Assembly: GCA_003455565.1 (NCBI GenBank)
Contig: DMQW01000020.1
Location: forward strand, 3,136 to 14,001
Direction: 5' to 3'
From: Limisphaerales bacterium
Lineage (GTDB): Bacteria > Verrucomicrobiota > Verrucomicrobiia > Limisphaerales > UBA11358
Length of the DNA: 10,866 bases
Both the position numbers and the translations under genes were made by a program. Each line of letters begins with the position of its first letter. Within the stretch, counting starts at the first letter, position 1. The notes below the pieces were generated by a model. The model did not search any database. It was not told where the DNA came from and saw only the letters and a list, made by a program, of their open reading frames with translations. Below are positions 1 to 7,132 of this stretch, piece by piece.

Positions 1-22
1 CCCGGCCCGACCCTTCTCAATC

Positions 23-3000
23 TTACGGATACACCATGCGGTAGAATACGGTGCCCTTCGCCGGATCAATCGTATTCGTGTAACTATTGCTCAAGTCCGT
101 ATTCGGAATCGTCACCCAGTTGGTGCCGAGACCGGTCGACAGCGAGTTGGTCTGCGCCTGTAGATGCCAGCCCGTGTGGTCCGCCAGCCACGAGAGCGTG
201 AGCGTGCTGCCGGAAACCGTGGCGGTGATGTCCGTCGAATTGGTGTTGACCAAGAGCGGTGCGGCGGTGATGACCACATCCACCGAGAGGTTGGCGACGT
301 CGTTCGACAACACAGCCGTGACGCCCGAGGGCAGACTGGTCAGGTTGAGCGCAGAGAAGCCGCTGCCGCCGATGCTGCCTGTGTAACTGATCAACGGGAA
401 CTCGCCGACAGTGAATCCGCTGCCGGAGAAGCCCAAGTTGACCGTGCCGTTCGCGGTGAAGACACCCGCAGAAACCGGGGCGGTGGCTGGATTACCGAAA
501 CTCTGTATGTTCACGTTCAACGTAGCATTGTTTATACTCAATGTGCTCGTCCCAGTGTTCGTGTAAGAGATGCTCTGCACCGTGACTGTGCCGCCGTTGA
601 TGTTCAACGTGCCATTGGCGGCTATGCTGCCGTTGAGGAGAACCGGGCCGAGCGTGGCTGTGCCTCCATTGATATTCATTATGGTGTAATCAACGTTGGT
701 GTTGCCTCCTTGCGACAGCGATACGCTGGTCGCGTTGAGGACCCCTTGGCTGAAGGTGAACACGTTTGTCCAGAAGCCAACGCGACCCGGTTGGTTGCCG
801 ATGACCATTGAACCGAAGAGCAGGTCGGCGGTGCCGCCGGTGAAATCAACGGTTGTCATAGAACCCGCTCCGGTGGTGGTGGCGTTCACGCCCTGATTGT
901 AGTTGGCACTTGTGGAGCCGCCCGCCGCACCGCGAATTCGGACGCCGCCGGAGCCGGTATTGAATTCCATTTGGCCACCGTCACGACCGACACTCCCTAC
1001 GTTGAGTGTGCCGACATTAAGGATATTGGTGCCGGGACCGAGGCGCAAATCCGGCGTGAGCGCGCGACCGCCCGCACCGATGTTGATGGTGCCCGCTGTG
1101 ATCGAGTTCGAGACCGCCGCCAGGAGAAACAGATTGACCGCAGTTGTGCCGCCCACGTTTGGACCGGGATTGCCATCAAGCGTGCCCATGTTGAAGACGG
1201 AATTTGTGCCGTTGGTGCTGGTGCCAAGGTTGCAAATAAAATTGTTAATCTGCGAGAAGTCCACCTCGACGTTGTCCGGATTGACGCCCGAGCCAGCAGC
1301 GCCCAAGCCAATCTGGATGGTGCCACCGTTGGTGTTGACCACGACAGACACGCCCGTGCCGGTGGGCTGTAAGATCACTGTTGCGAGCGCTGGACTGATG
1401 TTACCAACACTCACGTTGCCGTTGATCGAAAGCGTCTGGCCGCCGGCGGTCAAGTTCACTGCGTTGGGGATGCCGTTATTGCCACCGGCACTTAAACCGC
1501 CAATCACCGGGTTGCCGGCAGTAAAATTGGCCGTGCCGATCACGGTGGTGCCGGTCTGACTGCCCAACCTCAACACGCTGCCGGAAGGATAGCTGGAAGC
1601 CGTGGCATCCACCGAACCGCCGAGCACCACCGTCGGACCGGAGTAGGTGTTGGCGCCGGTGAGCGTCACCGCCGCGCTGTTAATAGCCGAGACACCGCCT
1701 GAACCGGAGATGTTGTTAGCGAGTGTTCCACTCACAGCGAGGGCGAGCGTGCCGTTGTCCGAAATGTTGCCGGAGGGCGGGAAGACGGAATTGAATTGTA
1801 GTGTGGCGTTGGAAATGACCGTTCCGCCGCCATACGTGATGGTGCCACTCGTCAGAACAACGGTTCCGGAGCCGCTCGCGCCGAATGCGCCGCTGCCAGT
1901 GATTTGACCCGAAACAGTGTTCGAAATCGCAGGAGCAAGAGCGAGCGTGCCCGCATTGACCGTGACCGCACCGGCAACGTCGCCGATACCGGTGAGCGTG
2001 ACTACGCCTGCACCATTATTGGTCAGCGCGCCGCTGCCGGTAATGGTGTCGGCAAACGTGACGTTGTCGCTGCGGTCGAAGATTAACGAGCCGGAGTTGA
2101 ACACGGGGGCTCCACCAAGGTCGCCCGCCGCGCCGCCGTTGCCGAGCTGGACGGCGCCGCCATTGATCGTGACGTTGCCGGTGAAGTTGTTGGTGCCACT
2201 GTTCGCCACGGTGAACGTGCTCGAACCTTCCTTCACCCAATTGCCCGTGCCGCTGACGCCTCCGGTGCCGCTTAAGGTGTAACTCTTTGAGCTTGCACTC
2301 ACCGTAACTCCCCTGGGACTCACTGTGTTGGTGAGATTGACCGAGGTTGTGCCTGTCGCCGTGTCGTCAAAGACTACAAACGGTCCGAGGCCGGCGGTTT
2401 CCGTATAGGCTACGGGAGTCCCATTAAACCAGTCGAACGAGCCGCCGATGGTCCAATTGCCATCGGGCGTGCCGCGCCAGACGATCTGGGGGACGCTGGT
2501 GACGACGATGTCAATCGAGGAATTGGCGACGTTGTTGGAGAGAGAGGCCACGACGCTTGTGGGCAACTGCAATTTGAGTCCGCTGAAACCGTTCAAACCG
2601 CCGATGCTGGAGATGCCGCCGATCAACGGGAACTGGCCGAGGGCCGGATTGGCCATCAGGACGTTGAGCGTGTTGGTGGTGCCGTCCACATTCACCGTGG
2701 TGGCGTAAATGGCAGCTTCAGAACCACCCTGCAAGTTGATCGTCGTGACGCTGTTGCTCAGGTAGAGCGAATTGAGATTGCCGCTGCCGGAATTGTTGAA
2801 CTGAATGAGCACCGTGAGATTGGCGTTCGAGACGATGACGTCACCCGCTCCAGTAAGATTGCTGACCGTGAGGGTGCCGCCGCCATCTCCGGCCAGCAGG
2901 GTGCCACTCAAGGTGATGGGGGCGGAAATGGATCCCCTGCCGCCAAGCGTTGCGCCGGGGTTGACGGTATAGCCGCTGCCACCGGTGTGCGAGCCGTTCA

Positions 3001-4438
3001 CCAGTAGAGTTCCGGCATTGACAGCCGTCGCCCCCACGTAAGTGTTGTTACCTGTCAGCCGAAGCGTGCCGTTTGGATTTTGAATCCGAAGGCCGATGCT
3101 GGCCAAGGTGGGCGTGGTTTTGACAATTGTCCCGCTGAAAGTGGTGGAGGTGCCGTTGGTGCCAGCGATCACCAATGTTTGCGCTGCGTTGTTGTCGTTG
3201 GTCACAACACCACTGCCGGACAAATAGCCAATAGTCTGCGTGCCCACCGTCACATCCGCCGCACCTCGGGCGTTAATATCCAGCAGACCATTCAACACAA
3301 GGGAAGAATTGATTGAATTCAGGCTCGTGATGTTCCGCAAAAATAATCCCGCGCCTGCATCAACGGTTACAGTCTGCGAGCCGAGCAGGTCATTATTGTT
3401 GCCGAACGCTAATGAGCCTCCGACAATATGTATGTCTCCCCCGCTATACCCGCCGGCCGGATCAATTTGCAACCGTCCCGTGCCGGTCTTGGTCAAAGTA
3501 TAATTAGGGTTAGTCCCAGTAACTGCGTTGGTGCTGGTGATATGACCAATCAGCATTGCCGAGGTGGTCGCGCTGTTGTTCGTCCCATCCACCCTGATGG
3601 TCGTGTCACCCACCATTTTCACCGCCGGATTCGTAAAGGTGAGCAGGCCGATGGTAAGACGGGTTGCGGTATTGCCGTTAGCGAGCCCGCTGAGGTCGGC
3701 AAAAATCGCGCGCTGCGTGCCACCAACGCCAGCTCCACTGACGATGACGGGCTTGAGGGCGGGCGCAATCGCGCCGATGATTTGGAGGGTCGCACCGCTG
3801 GCGATCACGACGAGATTCGACGGGGAGGCGCTGTTGTTTGCACTGGTGACACCGAGCGCGCCGCTATTTCCCACCTGCAGGATCCCGGTGTTTATGTGGA
3901 TGTCGCCAGCCAAGGTTGTGTTCGCGCCGTTCAGGCGGATAGTGCCGGCGCCTGCCTTGTTGAACCCTTTGGTGCCGTCAAGCATCGCGCCGATGGTGTT
4001 CGAGCCGTTGTTGGCCGTGATGGTCGGCGTGCCAGCGGTCACCGCCAACGTGAGCGGGCCGCCCGTGCCGGTGTTAAGCACCCAGTTTGTATCCGGCGTC
4101 GTATCGCCAAAAATAATGTTTCCAATCATCCGCGCGCCATCCAGCGTCACGATGCTGTTGGTGGTGGTGATGTCCAGCGTGCTGAAATCCGCCGTGTTGT
4201 CCGCGCCGTCGGCGATCACGCTGTTGGTCCAGTTGGCCGCAGTGGCCCAACTGCCGGAAGCGTCGCCGCTCACTAGGTTGGTCCAAGTGCCGTTTTGGGC
4301 CTGGATGCTTGGCGCTGTGACCAAGACGGTGATAAGACAGACGAGCAAGCCAAAGGCGAGCTTCCGAGTCGGGATGAGGTTTGGTTTGGTTTGGTTTGGT
4401 TGCATACGGGTTTGAGTGGTTGAGAAAATCAGAACCAT
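23..4438 (-). CDS. Secreted autotransporter-associated beta-strand repeat protein, 1471 aa
   Basis: Probably a large exported surface or extracellular beta-helical protein; ligand unknown. Residues 27-48 form a signal peptide: TRK, a hydrophobic core (LAFGLLVCLITVLVTA), then a cleavage-like SIQA-Q. About seven repeats resemble the autotransporter-associated beta-strand repeat (PATR), with the pattern 'G.G...L.G.NTY.G...V..GTL' near residues 160-190, 316-345, 455-480, 733-765, 808-835, 853-882 and 918-945. Two modules are visible: a 'G(Q/E)FPLI...GFS.L.L..LPS.V.A.LSN.VAN' block ends each, near 601-648 and 1345-1392, and 'WRGTPDGNW' near 654 restarts the pattern seen at the N-terminus. The last ~75 residues form a short domain (TLTLSW, HTGWHLQAQTN, GTNW, FYRMVYP). 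No C-terminal autotransporter barrel, hydrophobic anchor or PEP-CTERM tail is visible. ATG 4438 opens the frame; the in-frame ATG at 4405 gives a more ordinary signal peptide and may be the true start. Neither has a clear ribosome binding site. Family call is strong; role is unknown. Confidence 0.88.
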   Translation of the reverse strand: MVLIFSTTQTRMQPNQTKPNLIPTRKLAFGLLVCLITVLVTAPSIQAQNGTWTNLVSGDASGSWATAANWTNSVIADGADNTADFSTLDITTTNSIVTLDGARMIGNIIFGDTTPDTNWVLNTGTGGPLTLAVTAGTPTITANNGSNTIGAMLDGTKGFNKAGAGTIRLNGANTTLAGDIHINTGILQVGNSGALGVTSANNSASPSNLVVIASGATLQIIGAIAPALKPVIVSGAGVGGTQRAIFADLSGLANGNTATRLTIGLLTFTNPAVKMVGDTTIRVDGTNNSATTSAMLIGHITSTNAVTGTNPNYTLTKTGTGRLQIDPAGGYSGGDIHIVGGSLAFGNNNDLLGSQTVTVDAGAGLFLRNITSLNSINSSLVLNGLLDINARGAADVTVGTQTIGYLSGSGVVTNDNNAAQTLVIAGTNGTSTTFSGTIVKTTPTLASIGLRIQNPNGTLRLTGNNTYVGATAVNAGTLLVNGSHTGGSGYTVNPGATLGGRGSISAPITLSGTLLAGDGGGTLTVSNLTGAGDVIVSNANLTVLIQFNNSGSGNLNSLYLSNSVTTINLQGGSEAAIYATTVNVDGTTNTLNVLMANPALGQFPLIGGISSIGGLNGFSGLKLQLPTSVVASLSNNVANSSIDIVVTSVPQIVWRGTPDGNWTIGGSFDWFNGTPVAYTETAGLGPFVVFDDTATGTTSVNLTNTVSPRGVTVSASSKSYTLSGTGGVSGTGNWVKEGSSTFTVANSGTNNFTGNVTINGGAVQLGNGGAAGDLGGAPVFNSGSLIFDRSDNVTFADTITGSGALTNNGAGVVTLTGIGDVAGAVTVNAGTLALAPAISNTVSGQITGSGAFGASGSGTVVLTSGTITYGGGTVISNATLQFNSVFPPSGNISDNGTLALAVSGTLANNISGSGGVSAINSAAVTLTGANTYSGPTVVLGGSVDATASSYPSGSVLRLGSQTGTTVIGTANFTAGNPVIGGLSAGGNNGIPNAVNLTAGGQTLSINGNVSVGNISPALATVILQPTGTGVSVVVNTNGGTIQIGLGAAGSGVNPDNVEVDFSQINNFICNLGTSTNGTNSVFNMGTLDGNPGPNVGGTTAVNLFLLAAVSNSITAGTINIGAGGRALTPDLRLGPGTNILNVGTLNVGSVGRDGGQMEFNTGSGGVRIRGAAGGSTSANYNQGVNATTTGAGSMTTVDFTGGTADLLFGSMVIGNQPGRVGFWTNVFTFSQGVLNATSVSLSQGGNTNVDYTIMNINGGTATLGPVLLNGSIAANGTLNINGGTVTVQSISYTNTGTSTLSINNATLNVNIQSFGNPATAPVSAGVFTANGTVNLGFSGSGFTVGEFPLISYTGSIGGSGFSALNLTSLPSGVTAVLSNDVANLSVDVVITAAPLLVNTNSTDITATVSGSTLTLSWLADHTGWHLQAQTNSLSTGLGTNWVTIPNTDLSNSYTNTIDPAKGTVFYRMVYP
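4378..4401 (-). repeat. Tandem pentanucleotide, 4.8 copies, in the 5' end of the repeat-protein gene
   Basis: The plus strand reads GGTTT four times then GGTT (AAACC units on the coding strand). The tract lies right after the in-frame ATG at 4405 and before the signal-peptide core, and encodes QPNQTKPN. Five is not a multiple of three, so gain or loss of one unit would shift the frame. Loss of one unit would lead into a frame that stays open only to 4074 and has no hydrophobic segment. The tract is seen directly; any switching is inference. Confidence 0.9.
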
Positions 4439-4530
4439 GGGGACGACAATCCCGACGACTCAATGGTATTTCGATATGTCGGCAGACAATATGGGTGGGG
4501 ACAATGCACGGTTCTGGTTTCAAGGAAATA

Positions 4531-4558
4531 TCTATACCCAACCACTTGAGCCTTCAAA
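4531..4558 (-). promoter_or_regulatory. Possible sigma70-like promoter of the repeat-protein gene
   Basis: On the minus strand, TTTGAA (4553-4558) and TATAGA (4531-4536) are separated by 16 bases, in the 212-bp gap between the LacI-family gene and the repeat-protein gene. The expected transcript start is near 4524, giving a leader of about 85 bases to ATG 4438. The -10 box is fair and the -35 box weak. Promoter consensus in this phylum is poorly known to me, so this is only a candidate. Confidence 0.3.
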
Positions 4559-4572
4559 TGGAATTTAACTTA

Positions 4573-4598
4573 CCCAGTTCAATTATTGATAAACTGGG
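4573..4598. promoter_or_regulatory. Inverted repeat upstream of the repeat-protein gene (operator or hairpin)
   Basis: Perfect 7-bp arms, CCCAGTT (4573-4579) and AACTGGG (4592-4598), flank 12 bases. A second, overlapping perfect palindrome, TCAAT-T-ATTGA, sits at 4579-4589. The element lies just upstream of the candidate -35 box and 53 bases past the stop of the LacI-family gene. It could be a regulator site or a weak terminator of that gene; no proper T-run follows it on the minus strand (TAAGTTAAATT), which argues against a strong terminator. Confidence 0.4.
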
Positions 4599-4650
4599 AC
4601 TATTTTGGACCGAAGGATTCTGAGAAAAGAAGCGCGCTACCGGACAGAAA

Positions 4651-5697
4651 TCACTTTTGCTTTCGCGGCGGGAGCGATTTGCCATCGCGCCAGCGGCTTT
4701 CGACGAGAACCCGGTAAGGATCCGGCGGCTCTCCACGTTCATTGAGGTTGATCTGCGCCACCAAAGTCTCGACGGCAATGCGCCCAATCGCCTCAGAATG
4801 TTGATCAATACCCGCGTCCACCGGCACATCCACCGCCGTGCCCGCCACCGCGATGTCCTCCGGGATGCGATACTTCAACTGGCGCAACATCGCTGGGATT
4901 TCCGGCAACGTAGTCAGCAGCGCGTCGGGCTTGTTCTTCTTGAGCCACTGACTCAACAACTGCCGGGCTTTTTCCGGCCGTTCGGAATAAACCTGTTCCT
5001 CAGTCAGCAAGGGCGGAATCACCGGCAGGTTGAAGGATTTTCCCGCTGAACTGAAACCGCCCACGAAACCGCCGCCCAGTTTGCGATCGCTATCCGCCGG
5101 CACGACAAAACCGATGCGCTGATAACCGTATTCTGCCATTTTTTTCACAGCCATGAGCACAGCGCGCAGTTGATCCGCTGTTACCAGGTGTGAATCGGGG
5201 GAGGACACGGACAACCCAAATCGCACGACGGAAAACTTGCTCCAATCGAAATCACCCCAATCCGGAAGCGTGGTGTGTGGCGGAATCAACACGCCGCGAA
5301 TCCCACGGGTGATGAGAATCTGCTCGAAGCGTTTGGCTGAGTAGTCTGGTGACCAACGGATCTCCTCCAAATTGTAACCCAGACGTTTGGCCGCTTGCGC
5401 CGCTCCCTGCCAGTAAAGATCGAATTCCCGGTGTTTCCGCAACTGCTCAGGTTGCTTCCAGTGATTGATCCAGGCAATTGAACTGCGGATTTCAGTGGGG
5501 GTATTAATCCGGCGATAAGCCGCCAATGCCGCCAGATGCGGGTCCGGAGCATAACCCATCTCCTCGGCGACCTTCCGCACTTGTTCACGCCGCTTCTCAG
5601 AGATCTCAGGATGATTTCGCAAGGCCATCGAAACCGTGGCGTGCGAACAGCCGATGCGTTCAGCGATGTCATAAACGGTAATGCGTTTCGGGTTCAC
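4651..5697 (-). CDS. LacI-family transcriptional regulator (intact), 348 aa
   Basis: DNA-binding regulator with a LacI-type helix-turn-helix at residues 6-28 (ITVYDIAERIG, then recognition helix SHATVSMALR), and a periplasmic-binding-protein-like sensor domain from about residue 72 (IAWINHW) to the end. The linker is unusual: Y49-x-P51-D-P-x-L-A-A-L58-A-A-Y-R-R in place of the usual 'YxPNxxARxL'; Leu58 aligns with the minor-groove hinge leucine, but the usual Arg is missing. Late sensor motifs include RIPEDIAVAG (277-286) and DAGIDQHSEAIGRIA (294-308), as in family members. Length is normal. The start is GTG at 5697; no start codon was found upstream in the checked leader, and no clear ribosome binding site is present. 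It lies in tandem behind a broken paralogue and ahead of the surface-protein gene on the same strand, so control of a sugar- or glycan-related set is plausible, but the effector cannot be told. Confidence 0.93.
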   Translation of the reverse strand: MNPKRITVYDIAERIGCSHATVSMALRNHPEISEKRREQVRKVAEEMGYAPDPHLAALAAYRRINTPTEIRSSIAWINHWKQPEQLRKHREFDLYWQGAAQAAKRLGYNLEEIRWSPDYSAKRFEQILITRGIRGVLIPPHTTLPDWGDFDWSKFSVVRFGLSVSSPDSHLVTADQLRAVLMAVKKMAEYGYQRIGFVVPADSDRKLGGGFVGGFSSAGKSFNLPVIPPLLTEEQVYSERPEKARQLLSQWLKKNKPDALLTTLPEIPAMLRQLKYRIPEDIAVAGTAVDVPVDAGIDQHSEAIGRIAVETLVAQINLNERGEPPDPYRVLVESRWRDGKSLPPRKQK

Positions 5698-5723
5698 GCC
5701 AGTAAAACTGCAACAATTTCACG

Positions 5724-5753
5724 GATATACAAGGCGGAAGAAAACATTTACAA
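5724..5753 (-). promoter_or_regulatory. Candidate promoter of the intact LacI-family gene
   Basis: In the 102-bp gap between the two regulator genes, the minus strand has TTGTAA (5748-5753), 18 bases, then TATATC (5724-5729), predicting a start near 5717 and a ~20-base leader to GTG 5697. A small inverted repeat CAGT-AAA-ACTG (5700-5710) lies between predicted start and GTG and could be an autoregulatory site. The same gap holds a run of eight T on the minus strand (5775-5782) after the broken regulator; no stable hairpin precedes it, so I do not call a terminator. Confidence 0.4.
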
Positions 5754-5799
5754 TCCAGACTTCCGTCCTGTCTCAAAAAAAATCCCTGACACAGCCGAA

Positions 5800-6877
5800 T
5801 CAAAACGCAGGTCCCTGTCGAATAAAATCGATTGCTTGGTTTTCACCCTTTGATGGAAGCGTAGTGCCATTAACCCACTGACCTTCTATGAGCACTTCGC
5901 GGCAAATCTTTGGAATGCCGCACTCGTTATGATTGATCAATGAGATAAGTAATTGGATGGCAACTTTGCCGATCTCGTCGGAATTCTGGTCAATCCCGGC
6001 GTCCGCGTTTCCGTCCAATATACTCAGCGCGGCCAAGCCGATGTCTTCAGGCACTTTGTAACCGATGTTATTGAGCAGATCGCGTAGTTCTGTGACATCG
6101 GTCAGGATGGCCCGGTTTGTTTTTTTTCAACCATGCTGCGAGTAGCCGTTGGTCGTCGTCGCTCTTATCTTGCATTAATATCAGAGCGGGAAGTTGTTGA
6201 CCAGAGTCTCGTTTCATTTGACTGAAAAGAAAACCGGCGCTGAATCGTGTGTGCGCTTTCGCAGAGGTTACCAAGCCGATGCGCCGGCAACCATTTTCCC
6301 AGATATTTTCATGCGCGATCAGGCCGTCCGTTAACTGATCACTGCTCACAAGATGCGCGTGGGGATATGAAACGGAATGGCCAAATCGAACAATGCAAAA
6401 CTCGTCCCAAACAAAATCACCCAAATTCGGGGCAACGTCTCCGCTGGGTGGCAGGAGAATGCCACGAATGTTCCGCGCCCGTAAAATTTTTCCGAGCCGG
6501 GACGGAGATAAATTTTTGTCCAAGACAAATTCCTCCAGACGGAAGCCGCAATGTTCCGCCTCATCAAATGCACCTTCCCAGTATAGGTTGAATTCCTTGT
6601 AGGATCGAAGCTTTTTGGGATTTGGCCAGTGGTTGATCCAGGCGAGTTCAGCCCCAATGGACCTTTTGTTTTTGCCCCGCCGGTAATGCGCCAGCGCGCT
6701 TAAAATGGGATCCGGCCGGTGTCCCATTTCCCGCGCCGTTTTTTGCACCTGCTCGCGCATGGCTTTGGAAATTTGTGGGTCATCCCGCAACGCGCGGGAA
6801 AAGGTTGTATGGGAAACATCCAACTGGCTGGCGACATCGCGGAGCGTGACATGTGATTTGGGCAAAGTTGACGACAT
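5800..6877 (-). pseudogene. LacI-family regulator paralogue disrupted by one frameshift
   Basis: The 5' part (ATG 6877 to about 6120) encodes a LacI-type helix-turn-helix at residues 10-32 (VTLRDVASQLDV, recognition helix SHTTFSRALR), the same odd linker as its neighbour (PDPILSALAHYRR) and the sensor start ELAWINHW. After AAWLKKNK (about residue 254) the frame runs into an unrelated tail and stops at 6068. The missing C-terminal half continues in another frame: RAILTDVTEL, then VPEDIGLAAL and DAGIDQNSDEIGKVA, to a TGA at 5800-5802, matching the neighbour's RIPEDIAVAG and DAGIDQHSEAIGRIA. Joined, the product would be about 358 residues, a normal family length. The defect sits at a run of eight A on the coding strand. 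As read, the product loses the last third of its sensor domain. No other lesion was seen, so this is a recent break, a slippage-expressed gene, or a sequencing error. Confidence 0.88.
6120..6127 (-). other. A8 homopolymer at the frameshift point of the LacI paralogue
   Basis: The coding (minus) strand reads TTG, eight A, then CAAACC. Removing one A, or adding two, joins the two halves of the gene. With two added, the spacing from LKK to VPEDI equals that in the neighbouring intact paralogue (31 residues). A simple -1 ribosomal slip at A-AAA-AAC does not help, because that frame meets TGA within a few codons. Confidence 0.85.
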
Positions 6878-6895
6878 CAGCGAATTTGAACTTGA

Positions 6896-6925
6896 ATCTT
6901 AAAACTAAAGCGGTAGGAAATACAA
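6896..6925 (-). promoter_or_regulatory. Weak candidate promoter of the broken LacI-family gene
   Basis: The minus strand has TTGTAT (6920-6925), 18 bases, then TAAGAT (6896-6901), about 20 bases before ATG 6877. Both boxes match the sigma70 consensus only in part. The position, in the divergent gap just ahead of the gene, is the main support. Confidence 0.25.
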
Positions 6926-6960
6926 GCGTTCGGTTTCTAAAATCGGCTTAAAACAATAAT

Positions 6961-6974
6961 CGCACCAGTGTGCG
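6961..6974. promoter_or_regulatory. 14-bp palindrome, possible operator (site 1)
   Basis: CGCAC-CAGT-GTGCG has perfect 5-bp arms around 4 bases. It sits in the 255-bp divergent gap between the LacI-family paralogue (minus) and the secreted hydrolase (plus), upstream of the candidate -35 box of the regulator gene. LacI-family proteins bind palindromes of about this size, commonly with a central CG step, which is absent here, so operator function is inference. Confidence 0.35.
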
Positions 6975-7024
6975 TTCCTATTCGGTTGGGGAACTGCGCT
7001 TTATTGGTTTTAATGTTTAATGAA

Positions 7025-7038
7025 GCCATCAGAATGGC
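7025..7038. promoter_or_regulatory. 14-bp palindrome, possible operator (site 2)
   Basis: GCCAT-CAGA-ATGGC repeats the 5-4-5 design of site 1, with a spacer again starting CAG. The centres of the two sites are 64 bp apart, about six helical turns, which would suit cooperative binding. It lies 94 bp before the hydrolase start. No convincing promoter for the hydrolase was found in this gap. Confidence 0.3.
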
Positions 7039-7132
7039 GCATCCATCTCTGTTGCTCTAAATTAAATCTATGGAAGCGGTGCATCCGTGAACCGGCTCGC
7101 AAATTGAAAATTGAATCAAGGCTGTCGTCCCG

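Noticed and set aside
903..1559. Plus-strand open frame of 218 codons rich in Pro, Val and Leu
   Set aside because: It is antisense to the PATR repeat region; the low-complexity Gly/Asn/Thr codons on the other strand leave few stops. No signal peptide or motif.
3428..4415. Two open frames of about 280 codons on the plus strand
   Set aside because: They lie antisense to the repeat-protein gene, overlap each other, and their translations have the Ala/Pro/Val- or Arg/His-rich composition of reverse-strand reads with no domain.
23..4438. Repeated motifs as a possible DNA repeat array or CRISPR
   Set aside because: The repeats are degenerate protein-level PATR units of uneven spacing within one coding sequence, without identical DNA repeats and unique spacers.
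4074..4541. Minus-strand open frame of 155 codons overlapping the start of the repeat-protein gene
   Set aside because: It is out of frame with the signal peptide, and its second half is an out-of-frame read of the gene. It matters only as the frame entered after loss of a pentanucleotide unit.
5768..5794. Intrinsic terminator after the broken LacI gene (run of eight T on the minus strand)
   Set aside because: The only stem that can be drawn (with one mismatch) has the T-run in its loop rather than after it.
6066..6127. Programmed -1 ribosomal frameshift at A-AAA-AAC in the LacI paralogue
   Set aside because: The -1 frame reaches TGA within six codons; the C-terminal half needs a +1 or -2 change.
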